Shown here piece after piece: positions 36,922 to 45,362 of a stretch of DNA of 45,362 nucleotides (position 1 is the stretch's first letter; each line of letters opens with the position of its first letter). The position numbers and the translations under genes were made by a program. This DNA comes from an uncultured Lachnospiraceae bacterium (GTDB lineage: Bacteria > Bacillota > Clostridia > Lachnospirales > Lachnospiraceae), in the NCBI GenBank assembly GCA_947627645.1, contig CANQWV010000006.1, forward strand, positions 1 to 45,362, in the 5' to 3' direction. Below the pieces are notes generated by a model that made no database searches, was not told the origin of the DNA, and saw nothing but the letters and a program-made list of their open reading frames with translations.

Positions 36922-37653
36922 TCATCCGGGAAAATCCAACGTCTCCTTCGCAAAGGCAAGGCGCTCCTCGAACTGCCCGTAAAAATCCCCATTCTCGTAT
37001 GGGCGGACATAAAACAGCTCCAGCAGGAGAAGGTTGACCTTCCTCACGCCCTCATCCGTTTCCAACGCAAGTCGTTCCTGCACATCCTCCAGGAAATAAT
37101 GCCAGTCGTTCACGAAGCGTTCATAGCGGTCCAGGTTCGGCGTGTCGACCCACTTACCGACCTTCACCTTCGTCTTGTTCGGCATCGGGCACTCGTGTAC
37201 CTGAAGGAAATAGCGGAAGCCAGCTGCCTGCCGCCGCGGTAAATCACCCGCCCGGAGCTCACTGCCTGCTGCCGGTTTAGCCGTTTCTGTCGGCAGATAA
37301 TACCGCCCGAGCGGAAACAGACGGCAGATCCCCGGACGCAGCGCGTGGATGCTGCACCGCCCCGCCTTATCCAGAAACGCGCAGGTCTCGCTCTCCGCGC
37401 TCATTTTCAGATTCGGCAGGATCACGCCGTCCACCACATTCAGCTCGATCTTATCCTCCAGCAGCGCCTCAAAAGGAAGTCCCAGGCCAAGTGTCAGCCG
37501 GAAGACGTCGAGCGGGTCGAGGATTATGGAATTCCCCATCCCGCTGCAGCACGCAGAGCAACCTCTGCATCCGCCGCAGCCCGCCCGCACCATATCGTTT
37601 TTTCCGTACAATCTGCCGTCAGAGATCTCCTCCAGACTAACCTGTCGCTTCAT
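36922..37653 (-). CDS. YkgJ family cysteine-cluster protein
   Basis: GCGGCRGCSACCSGMGNSIILDPLDVFRL, GRCSIHALRPGICRLFPLGR. Confidence 0.88.
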   Translation of the reverse strand: MKRQVSLEEISDGRLYGKNDMVRAGCGGCRGCSACCSGMGNSIILDPLDVFRLTLGLGLPFEALLEDKIELNVVDGVILPNLKMSAESETCAFLDKAGRCSIHALRPGICRLFPLGRYYLPTETAKPAAGSELRAGDLPRRQAAGFRYFLQVHECPMPNKTKVKVGKWVDTPNLDRYERFVNDWHYFLEDVQERLALETDEGVRKVNLLLLELFYVRPYENGDFYGQFEERLAFAKETLDFPG

Positions 37654-37699
37654 ACTGTTCCTCCGCCTGCTTCGTTTCTGTTGTTTATCTGGTTTTAAG

Positions 37700-38602
37700 T
37701 CAGCATGGATTTACGTGTACCATGATGTGTTTCACCTGGCTGAACTGCTTCTCAATCCCCTCGTGCACGCGCTCTGCGATCCCGTGCGCCTCCCGGAGCG
37801 TCAGCTCTCCGTCCGCCGTAATGTCGACGTCCACATAGATCCGGCTGCCGAACGTCCTCGTGCGCAACAAATCGACGCCCTGCACGCCCTGCTGTCCCAG
37901 CACGAACGCGCGCAGCTCCTGTTCCATGACCGGATCGCAGGCCTTGTCTACCATCTTGTCAATCGCGTCCCGGAAGATGTCCACGGCCGCCTTCAGGATA
38001 AACAGGCAGATCACGACGCTCGCGAGCGGATCCATGACCGGGAAGCCCATGCGCGCCCCGAGAATGCCGACGAACGCGCCGACCGACGAGAGCGAGTCCG
38101 AGCGATGGTGCCAAGCGTCCGCCATAAGCGCCGAAGAATTGATTTTCTTCGCATAATACCTCGTGTACCAGTACATCCACTCCTTGACCACAACCGAGAC
38201 GACCGCGGCAGCCAGCGCCAGAATGCCCGGAACCGCAAGGTTTTCGTAATGTCCCGTAGCGATCTTCTCCAGCCCGGACCAGCCGATCTTGTACCCGGTG
38301 ACCGCCAGCACCGCCGCAAGCAGGATCGCCGCGACACACTCCATGCGCTCGTGCCCGTACGGGTGCTCCCGGTCCGCCTCTTTCCCCGAGAGACGAATTC
38401 CCACCATGACAAGGATCGTGCTGAAAACATCCGAAGCGGAGTGAACCGCATCGGAGACCATCGCCCCGGAGGACGCCAGGATTCCGGCGAAAAGCTTCGC
38501 AATCGAGAGCAGAAGATTCACTGCAATGCTCACCCGCGACACACGCATCGCCGTCTGCTCCATCGCGCTGATGTTTTTTTCTTTCATTTTCAGCTTACCC
38601 AT
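37700..38602 (-). CDS. Cation diffusion facilitator (CDF) family transporter
   Basis: SGAMVSDAVHSASDVFST, ADAWHHRSDSLSSVGAFVG; start chosen at MGKLKMKEK with GGGGG SD. Confidence 0.9.
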   Translation of the reverse strand: MGKLKMKEKNISAMEQTAMRVSRVSIAVNLLLSIAKLFAGILASSGAMVSDAVHSASDVFSTILVMVGIRLSGKEADREHPYGHERMECVAAILLAAVLAVTGYKIGWSGLEKIATGHYENLAVPGILALAAAVVSVVVKEWMYWYTRYYAKKINSSALMADAWHHRSDSLSSVGAFVGILGARMGFPVMDPLASVVICLFILKAAVDIFRDAIDKMVDKACDPVMEQELRAFVLGQQGVQGVDLLRTRTFGSRIYVDVDITADGELTLREAHGIAERVHEGIEKQFSQVKHIMVHVNPC

Positions 38603-38661
38603 GACATCCCCCTGTTTCTGTATTATATGCGGCGCGGGCGCATTCGCCCCTGGAACGCTAT

Positions 38662-38790
38662 ACGAAAAAAGCACCTGCGGAACACACGTAACCTACTGTC
38701 CCGCAGATGCTTCCAAATGCTCATCCACTGTCCTGAAAAGACCCGGCCGGGCGGTTTGCACCGCCGCCTGTTCAGCTCGTACCGTACTGT
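38662..38790 (-). ncRNA. Probable NiCo/czcD-type riboswitch with intrinsic terminator, upstream of CDF gene
   Basis: minus-strand GAACAGGCGGCGGTGCAAACCGCC..CAGGACAGTGGATG..CATCTGCGGGACAG; mutually exclusive terminator CATCTGCGG/CCGCAGGTG followed by T6. Confidence 0.62.
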
Positions 38791-38879
38791 ATCAATGCCA
38801 TCCGGTCAGCGGCTGTATGGGGCAAAATTTCCCGAACCGCAAAACCAGAGACGACACTGCGTGCAAATTATTTCTAAAA

Positions 38880-38908
38880 AGAATACCAGCGGTTTAAATT
38901 CTTGTCAA
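38880..38908 (-). promoter_or_regulatory. Promoter TTGACA-N17-TATTCT for riboswitch/CDF transcript
   Basis: -35 complement of 38903-38908, -10 complement of 38880-38885. Confidence 0.7.
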
Positions 38909-38992
38909 GATGTATCATGAACTAACTTTATGTTGCCTAAACTAACTGTTATTGCTCACTCCGTGACCAGCAGCAACGAACTTTCTTTTGTA

Positions 38993-40456
38993 TCACGCCT
39001 CCTGCAGGAACGCCTTGTAGCCGCGGTAGGCCTCGTAGACGTCCGCCTTGCTCGTGACTTCCATCGGCGCGTGCATATTCAGCACCGCGACGCCGCTGTC
39101 GATCACTTCCATTCCATACAGCGCGGAGATGTACGCGATCGTCCCGCCGCCTCCAACGTCCACCTTGCCGAGCTCCGCGGTCTGGAACGCCACGCCGTGC
39201 TTGTCGAGCATCGCCCGGATCGACGCCACATATTCGGCGTTCGCGTCGTTGCTGCCGCTCTTGCCGCGCGCGCCGGTGTATTTGTTGAACACAAGCCCTT
39301 TGCCAAAGTACGCGCTGTTGCGCTTATCATAGTAAACCGCATACAGCGGATCGTACGCTGCGCTCACGTCCGACGAGAGCATACGGCAGGAGCTTAGAGC
39401 CCTGCGCAGGCCAAGCTCGCTGTACTCCCCGGTAAGCCCCATGAGCTCCGCGACGGCATTCTCAAAAAACCTCGACTGCATACCAGTGGCGCCGACGCTT
39501 CCGATCTCCTCCTTGTCCACGAGCAGACAGCAGCAGGTGTAGGCCTGCGTCTGCACATCGAGCTGCGCCGCGAGCGAGGTGTACGCGCAGACACGGTCGT
39601 CCTGCCCGTATGCCATGATCATACTGCGGTCAAGTCCGCAGTCCCTCGCCTTGTCCGCCGGAACGATCTCAAGCTCCGCGGAGAGGAAATCCTCTTCTTC
39701 CATGCCGTACTTCTCCTTGAGGATCGCGAGGATATTGGCCTTCACTGCTTCCTTCTGAGCCTTTTTGTCCGTGGAATTCTCGCCTGCGTCTTCGGGCATT
39801 TCTGTCAGGGTGTCTTTCGATCTTCCCTCAGCCGCGCCATCTTTCACCGGCGCCGGACGGCTGCCGATCAGAATATCAAGATTCTCGCCTGCAATGAAAA
39901 TGTTCGCTTTCTTGCTCATCTGCTTGCCCGCCAGATGGATCAGCAGATCCGAGACAAGCACGACCGGATCGTCTTCGCTCTCACCAATGCAGACGTCGAC
40001 CACCGAGCCGTCCTTCTTCGCGACGACACCGTGAATCGCGAGTGGAATCGTCACCCACTGGTATTTCTTCACGCCGCCGTAGTAGTGCGTGTCCAGGTAG
40101 GCCAACCCCGTGTCCTCGTACAGCGGATTCTGCTTGATATCCAGGCGCGGGGAATCGATGTGCGCTCCGAGAATACGCATTCCCTCCTCCAGCGGCTTTT
40201 CGCCGATGTGGAACAGCGCCATCACCTTGCCCATATACGTCGCGTAAACCTTGTCCCCGGCAGAGAGCTTTTTCCCAGCGCTCCGCGCATTTTCCAGGCT
40301 GACATAGCCCCGCGCCTCGGCGAGTCTCACTGCCTCTTTCACACACTCGCGCTCCGTCTTTCCGGCATCCAGAAACTCCTTGTAAGAATCCGTGAGCGCC
40401 TTCAGCTCTGAAAGCTGCTCCTCACTGTAGGTTGTCCATGCATTTTTCCGTTCCAT
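38993..40456 (-). CDS. M18 family aminopeptidase
   Basis: RILGAHIDSPRLD, VDKEEIGSVGATG, ARGKSGSNDANAEYVA. Confidence 0.9.
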   Translation of the reverse strand: MERKNAWTTYSEEQLSELKALTDSYKEFLDAGKTERECVKEAVRLAEARGYVSLENARSAGKKLSAGDKVYATYMGKVMALFHIGEKPLEEGMRILGAHIDSPRLDIKQNPLYEDTGLAYLDTHYYGGVKKYQWVTIPLAIHGVVAKKDGSVVDVCIGESEDDPVVLVSDLLIHLAGKQMSKKANIFIAGENLDILIGSRPAPVKDGAAEGRSKDTLTEMPEDAGENSTDKKAQKEAVKANILAILKEKYGMEEEDFLSAELEIVPADKARDCGLDRSMIMAYGQDDRVCAYTSLAAQLDVQTQAYTCCCLLVDKEEIGSVGATGMQSRFFENAVAELMGLTGEYSELGLRRALSSCRMLSSDVSAAYDPLYAVYYDKRNSAYFGKGLVFNKYTGARGKSGSNDANAEYVASIRAMLDKHGVAFQTAELGKVDVGGGGTIAYISALYGMEVIDSGVAVLNMHAPMEVTSKADVYEAYRGYKAFLQEA

Positions 40457-40503
40457 AATTGCCTCCTCCTACTATAAAATAATTTTTCTTCTCAGTTGGA
40501 TTA

Positions 40504-42618
40504 TCAGCAGATCTCCGCTCCGGAGGGCATCGGCCGCTCCGGCGTCACCAGGGACAGTTTGCCGTCCGCGTCCTCTGCACATAAAAGCATACCCTCGGAC
40601 TTCACGCCCGCCAGGACAGCAGGCTTCAGGTTCGTAAGCACCATAACCTTCTTGCCGACCATTTCTTCCGCCGTATAGTGTGCCTTGATGCCGGACACGA
40701 TCTGGCGCACCTGGCTGCCGATCTTCACCTGCGAACAGAGCAACTTGCGTGACTTCGGAACCTCCTCGCAGGCGATGATCTCACCCACCTGGAACTGCAG
40801 CTTCGCGAAGTCGTCATACGTAATCTCGGACTTCGGCTCGAGATCGATCCTTTCTCCGGCATTTGCAGCTTCTGCCGCGTCAGCCATACCAGCAGTATTG
40901 CATACGCACTTCCCGTCAGCTTTCCCTGCCGCATTTCCGGAATTCTTCCCCGTATTTGCACCCTCTGCGCCGTCTTTGCCAGCCTGGACATTTGCGCCGG
41001 CGGCGCCCTTCGCGGCCTCTTCCGCCGCATTCTGCGCGGCCTGCGCCTTCGCGATCTCTTCCGCCTTCGCCAGCACTTCCTTCAGGTCGAGGCGCGCGAA
41101 GAGAATCTCCGGCTTCTCCGTCACCTTCGTGCCGGACTCATACAAGCCGTACTGCGCCATCTCGTCGAGCGAACGCTTCTTTGCATTCAGCTGGGTGAGG
41201 ATCCTCGCGGAGGTCTCAGGCATGAACGGCTCGAGCAGCGCAGCGCCAATCGAGATGCACTCGATCAGGTTGTAGAGCACCGTCGCGAGACGATCCTGCT
41301 TTGACTCATCCTTCGCGAGCGCCCAGGGCATTGTCTCGTCGATGTATTTGTTACAGCGCTTGAACAACGTAAAGATCTCGGTGATCGCATCCGCAACGCG
41401 CAGATCGTCCATCTTCTTGCTCACCGTGCCCGGCACCGCCAGCGCCAGCGCCTTCAATTCCTCATCGACCGGCTCCGCCGCGCCGCGGTTCTCCACCACG
41501 CCGCCAAAATACTTGTTCGTCATGGAGATCGTGCGGTTCACAAGGTTGCCCAGCGTGTTCGCAAGGTCGGAATTCACGCGCTCTACCATCAGCTCCCAGG
41601 AAATCACGCCGTCGTTGTCGAACGGCATCTCATGCAGTACAAAATAGCGCACAGCGTCCACGCCGAAGACATCCACGAGATCATCCGCGTAGAGCACGTT
41701 GCCCTTCGATTTGCTCATCTTGCCGTCGCCCTGCAGCAGCCACGGATGCCCGAACACCTGCTTCGGCAGCGGCAGCCCGAGCGCCATCAGGAAAATCGGC
41801 CAGTAGATCGTGTGGAAACGGATGATATCCTTGCCGATCAGATGCAGGTCGGCCGGCCAGTTTTTCCTGAACTGCTCCGTGCTCTCGCCGTCGCAGTCGT
41901 AGCCAATGCCGGTGATGTAGTTCGAGAGCGCGTCCAGCCAGACGTAGACGACGTGCTTCTCGTCGAAGGTCACCGGGATGCCCCACTTGAACGAGGTACG
42001 GGACACGCAGAGATCCTGCAGGCCCGGGAGCAGGAAATTGTTCATCATCTCATTTTTGCGCGACACCGGCTGGATGAATTCCGGGTGCGTGTTGATGTGT
42101 TCGATCAGGCGGTCCGCATACTTGCTCATCTTGAAAAAGTACGCCTCCTCCTTCGCCGGCTTCACCTCACGCCCACAGTCCGGGCACTTGCCGTCCACCA
42201 GCTGGGACTCGGTCCAGAAGGACTCGCACGGCGTGCAGTACAGCCCCTCGTACGCGCCCTTGTAAATGTCGCCCTGTTCATAGAATTTCTTGAACATTTT
42301 CTGAATCTGGCGCTCGTGATCTGCGTCGGTCGTGCGGATAAATTTGTCATAGGACGTGTTCATCAGATCCCAGATACGGCGGATTTCGCCTGCCACATTG
42401 TCCACGAATTCCTTCGGCGTGACGCCCGCCTCGGTGGCCTTCAGCTCAATCTTCTGGCCGTGCTCGTCCGTTCCGGTCTGGAAGAACACATCATAGCCCT
42501 GCGCCCTGCGGAAGCGCGCAATGCTGTCCGCCAACACGATCTCGTAGGTGTTGCCGATGTGCGGCTTGCCCGAGGTGTAGGCGATCGCCGTCGTCATGTA
42601 ATATTTTGGTTTGCTCAT
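40504..42618 (-). CDS. metG: Methionine--tRNA ligase with C-terminal tRNA-binding domain
   Basis: AYTSGKPHIGNTYE (HIGH), KMSKSKGN (KMSKS), C-terminal EMAP-like domain. Confidence 0.95.
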   Translation of the reverse strand: MSKPKYYMTTAIAYTSGKPHIGNTYEIVLADSIARFRRAQGYDVFFQTGTDEHGQKIELKATEAGVTPKEFVDNVAGEIRRIWDLMNTSYDKFIRTTDADHERQIQKMFKKFYEQGDIYKGAYEGLYCTPCESFWTESQLVDGKCPDCGREVKPAKEEAYFFKMSKYADRLIEHINTHPEFIQPVSRKNEMMNNFLLPGLQDLCVSRTSFKWGIPVTFDEKHVVYVWLDALSNYITGIGYDCDGESTEQFRKNWPADLHLIGKDIIRFHTIYWPIFLMALGLPLPKQVFGHPWLLQGDGKMSKSKGNVLYADDLVDVFGVDAVRYFVLHEMPFDNDGVISWELMVERVNSDLANTLGNLVNRTISMTNKYFGGVVENRGAAEPVDEELKALALAVPGTVSKKMDDLRVADAITEIFTLFKRCNKYIDETMPWALAKDESKQDRLATVLYNLIECISIGAALLEPFMPETSARILTQLNAKKRSLDEMAQYGLYESGTKVTEKPEILFARLDLKEVLAKAEEIAKAQAAQNAAEEAAKGAAGANVQAGKDGAEGANTGKNSGNAAGKADGKCVCNTAGMADAAEAANAGERIDLEPKSEITYDDFAKLQFQVGEIIACEEVPKSRKLLCSQVKIGSQVRQIVSGIKAHYTAEEMVGKKVMVLTNLKPAVLAGVKSEGMLLCAEDADGKLSLVTPERPMPSGAEIC

Positions 42619-42779
42619 TTCTCTTCCTCCTTTTATGGTCTCTCCTTTTCAACTTCTCTTTTTTGATATTTCTTTAGTCTTTTTGCTCTTTCCTTTTACT
42701 CGCCCCACGGCACGCGTACTGCTCCCTGAAACGCCGGCTCTGCCGTTGTCAGTAATTGACCTCCTACGCAAATCCGCAT

Positions 42780-43035
42780 AAAAAAACCCGCCTTCCCTCT
42801 GCAAGAAGACGAGCCTGCCCGTGTTACCACTTCTCTTCGCCCACGCCTCACGGCGCAGACCTCTGCGGGTACCAATACCCTGCCGCTGTAACAGGCGGAC
42901 CTGTCGCAGCCTGAAGGCAGATCACCTCTCAGCCGCACCCCTCGGAAGCCATCTTCGGCACACATTTCCGCTTTCCCTCTCACCGCCGGGAAATTCTCTG
43001 TAACGTTCCTGCGCGCTTACTCTTTTCGTCACTGG
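42780..43035 (-). promoter_or_regulatory. T-box leader (Met specifier) upstream of metG
   Basis: T-box GAAGTGGTAACACGG (complement about 42819-42835), terminator CGTCTTC..GAAGGCG plus T7 (42780-42811), specifier ATG followed by purine (complement 42950-42952). Confidence 0.82.
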
Positions 43036-43055
43036 GTTTTCTGATTTTTCTTTTT

Positions 43056-43084
43056 AAATTATCACAGCTGTTTTTTTCTGTCAA
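43056..43084 (-). promoter_or_regulatory. metG/T-box promoter TTGACA-N17-TAATTT
   Basis: -35 complement of 43079-43084, -10 complement of 43056-43061. Confidence 0.75.
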
Positions 43085-43100
43085 GCCGGGTTGCTTGAAT

Positions 43101-43294
43101 TTCCGCAGAATCTCCTCAAAGCAGGACGCGCTATACGTATTTTCGCGGAATCTCCTCAAAATGGGATGCGCTGCACGTATTTCCGCAAAATCTACTCAAA
43201 ACAGAACGCGCTGCCGTATTTCCATGGAATCTACTCAAAACAGAACGCGCTGCCGTATTTCCATGGAATCTACTCAAAACAGAACGCGCTGCAC
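43101..43294. repeat. 39-40 bp intergenic tandem repeat array, 5 copies
   Basis: TCT[C/A]CTCAAA anchors at 43111, 43151, 43191, 43230, 43269. Confidence 0.9.
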
Positions 43295-43395
43295 ATTCCG
43301 GGACGCTTATACATATTTTGCAGCCGCCCGCAAGGCATGTTCCTGTCCCATCTGTCATAAACTGTCTTTAAGAGAATGTCCCGGAGCACATTTCC

Positions 43396-45362
43396 ATGTC
43401 CAATCAGCAATCTACGTCATTTTCCCATGCAAGGCAGACAACAGGGAAGGAAGCTGCCTGCAGCGCACCACAGGCTCCGTCTGTTTCTTCCCGCTCAGAA
43501 CATACAGCAGGACAAAACGCTGCGGCAAAACCGGAAAAAACCGCCAGAGGCTTTTCGCATTTCCTCATCCCGGCGCTGACAGTGATTCTGTTCGTCCTGC
43601 TGGCCCGAATCTGCTATCTCCATTCCTTCCCGGCCTTTCTCTTCTCAGAGGATCGGAAATTCGAACGTTTTACCGACAAGGTCTTCCGCGAGGAGATGGA
43701 CGGCAACACGCTTAACCGACATTATATGGTCGCCGACCCGGCAAATTTCAAGCTTGACACCAAAAATGTGACACTCGGCAACGCCAGCCTCGGCGCTCGA
43801 AAAAAAGCCTGCACGGCTGCAGAAAATTATCTGGACAAACTGAGAACCTTCGACTACGAAAAGCTCTCCGAAAAGCACCGGCTCACCTACGACCTTTTCC
43901 GGGATTATCTTGAGACGGAGCTGGAGGGCGCCGAGTGGCTGCTCTACGACGAACCGCTAGGGCCTACGCTCGGCATCCAGGCGCAGCTCCCGGTGCTGCT
44001 CGCAGAGTACAGCTTCCGGACGAAGGGCGACATCGAGGATTACCTGACACTCCTGTCTCAGGTTCCGGATTACTTTTCTTCTGTCCTTGCCTTTGAACAG
44101 GCGAAATCAGAGGAAGGTCTGTTCATGAGCAGCGAGTGTGCGGCCGAGGTTGTGAAACAGTGCCGGGAATTTATTGCGGAGCCGGAGTCCAACTATCTGA
44201 TCGGGATTTTTGACGAGAAGATCGACGCCGTAAAAAATCTGTCCGCAGACGAGAAAATCGCCTACAAAAGCCGCAACCAGTCGATCCTGAGCGGATACGT
44301 GATCCCGGCCTACGAGACCATGATAAACGCGCTTGAAAAATTCTCCGGGAGCGGAACGAACACGCAGGGGCTTTGCTATTATCCGGAGGGGAAGGATTAC
44401 TACCGCTGGCTCGTCAAAAGCACGGTCGGCGACGACCGCACGGTCGAGGAGATTGAGGAGGCCGTCAAGGTGCAGATGGTTGAGGATTTCACAGCGATCC
44501 AGGAGCTGATGAAACGCTCCGAAGCCGCAGGGAATACTGCCAGAAGCGACACTGCGGACAACACGAAAAGCGTCGATGCGGTCCAAGGCAGTGCAGCTGG
44601 TGAATCCGAAGGCGACGCCGCAGACATCACTGCATCCCAAAGCATTACAGTTGACGAATCCGAAGGCGACGCCGCAGACATCACTGCATCCCAAAGCATT
44701 ACAGTTGATGAAGCCAAAAGTGATGTCGCCGAACACGAAGCCATGTCCACGGTCGAAGCATGGAGCAGTCTTGTGAACGCTTCGGCTGGGCAGCGGGAAA
44801 CCCAGAAACAGGCAAATGAACCTGCCGCGATGCTCGCCGAGCTGCGTGAGAAGATCACTGCGGACTTTCCGCTGCTGCCGAATGTATCCTGCACGGTCAA
44901 GTATGTCCACGAGTCCCTGCAGGATTACTTAAGCCCCGCCTTCTATCTGTCGCCTCCGATCGACGACTATGCGAACAATGTCATCTACATCAACCCGGCG
45001 AGCCATTACAGCGACCTCGAACTGTTCACCACGCTCGCGCACGAGGGCTACCCGGGACACCTGTACCAGTCCGTCTACTTCAGCGCACAGGAGCCGGAGC
45101 TGCTGCGGAATCTGCTCGACATCGGCGGTTACACCGAAGGCTGGGCCACCTATGTCGAGATGTACGCCTACTCGCTCTGGGAGGGCGACCCCGTGCAGGC
45201 TGCCCTGGCGCAGCGGAACCGTTCGTTCACGCTCGGCCTCGCCTCCCTGCTCGACATCGGCATTCACTACCGCGGCTACTCTCTCGACCAGGTCAAGGCC
45301 TTCCTGGAGCAGCTCGGCTTCGGAAACGGCACCGCCGAATCGCTGTACCGCGCGATCCTGGA
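43396..45362 (+). CDS. DUF885 family protein (putative metallopeptidase, HEGYPGH), partial at window end; not in supplied ORF track
   Basis: manual translation MSNQQSTSFSHARQ... one TM, TTLAHEGYPGHLYQ, YTEGWATYVEMYAY; no stop before 45362. Confidence 0.88.
   Translation, partial: MSNQQSTSFSHARQTTGKEAACSAPQAPSVSSRSEHTAGQNAAAKPEKTARGFSHFLIPALTVILFVLLARICYLHSFPAFLFSEDRKFERFTDKVFREEMDGNTLNRHYMVADPANFKLDTKNVTLGNASLGARKKACTAAENYLDKLRTFDYEKLSEKHRLTYDLFRDYLETELEGAEWLLYDEPLGPTLGIQAQLPVLLAEYSFRTKGDIEDYLTLLSQVPDYFSSVLAFEQAKSEEGLFMSSECAAEVVKQCREFIAEPESNYLIGIFDEKIDAVKNLSADEKIAYKSRNQSILSGYVIPAYETMINALEKFSGSGTNTQGLCYYPEGKDYYRWLVKSTVGDDRTVEEIEEAVKVQMVEDFTAIQELMKRSEAAGNTARSDTADNTKSVDAVQGSAAGESEGDAADITASQSITVDESEGDAADITASQSITVDEAKSDVAEHEAMSTVEAWSSLVNASAGQRETQKQANEPAAMLAELREKITADFPLLPNVSCTVKYVHESLQDYLSPAFYLSPPIDDYANNVIYINPASHYSDLELFTTLAHEGYPGHLYQSVYFSAQEPELLRNLLDIGGYTEGWATYVEMYAYSLWEGDPVQAALAQRNRSFTLGLASLLDIGIHYRGYSLDQVKAFLEQLGFGNGTAESLYRAIL
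44602..44709 (+). repeat. 54-bp in-frame duplication (ESEGDAADITASQSITVD x2) in DUF885 gene
   Basis: copies at 44602-44655 and 44656-44709, nearly identical. Confidence 0.9.

Noticed and set aside
43101-43294. Possible CRISPR array (regular 39-40 bp periodicity)
   Set aside because: Whole unit is conserved; there are no unique spacers between repeats and no cas genes in the window
43095-43715. 206-aa ORF through the intergenic repeats
   Set aside because: Overlaps the DUF885 start in another frame, composition is not protein-like, and it results from the tandem repeat lacking stops

Overview
Firmicutes (Lachnospiraceae-like) chromosomal window with two compositional parts. (A) About 1-11,860 is AT-richer and looks like the right end of an integrated element. 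It carries a tightly coupled four-gene operon (521, 921, 336 and 1748 aa) ending in a giant DEAD/DEAH helicase with Zn-knuckles and a DUF1998-type C-terminus (DruE/DISARM-related). I read this as a candidate uncharacterised anti-phage system. It is followed by a DUF6061-like ORF interrupted by TAG and an apparent element-derived 3' extension of the host rlmD/rumA gene. (B) About 11,860-45,362 is the GC-rich host backbone: RlmD-type rRNA methyltransferase, YhaM-like OB/HD protein, a MacB-like permease/HlyD adaptor/sugar-ABC permeases/solute-binding cluster, OmpR/histidine kinase pair, LRR surface protein, GH5 cellulase, DUF554 protein, citrate synthase, DUF5722 protein, polysaccharide-deacetylase-like protein, YkgJ protein, CDF metal transporter, M18 aminopeptidase, metG, and a DUF885 protein (partial). 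Unlisted small or RNA loci found by reading: a complete type I toxin-antitoxin locus (27-aa holin-like toxin plus convergent antisense RNA), a Met T-box leader for metG, and a probable NiCo/czcD-type riboswitch upstream of the CDF gene. A recurring unexplained theme is short tandem duplications, mostly with unit length a multiple of 3 (21, 33, 36, 51, 54 bp), inside or at the ends of otherwise conserved genes, plus a 39-40 bp intergenic array. All functional calls come from motif reading; no database search was run.
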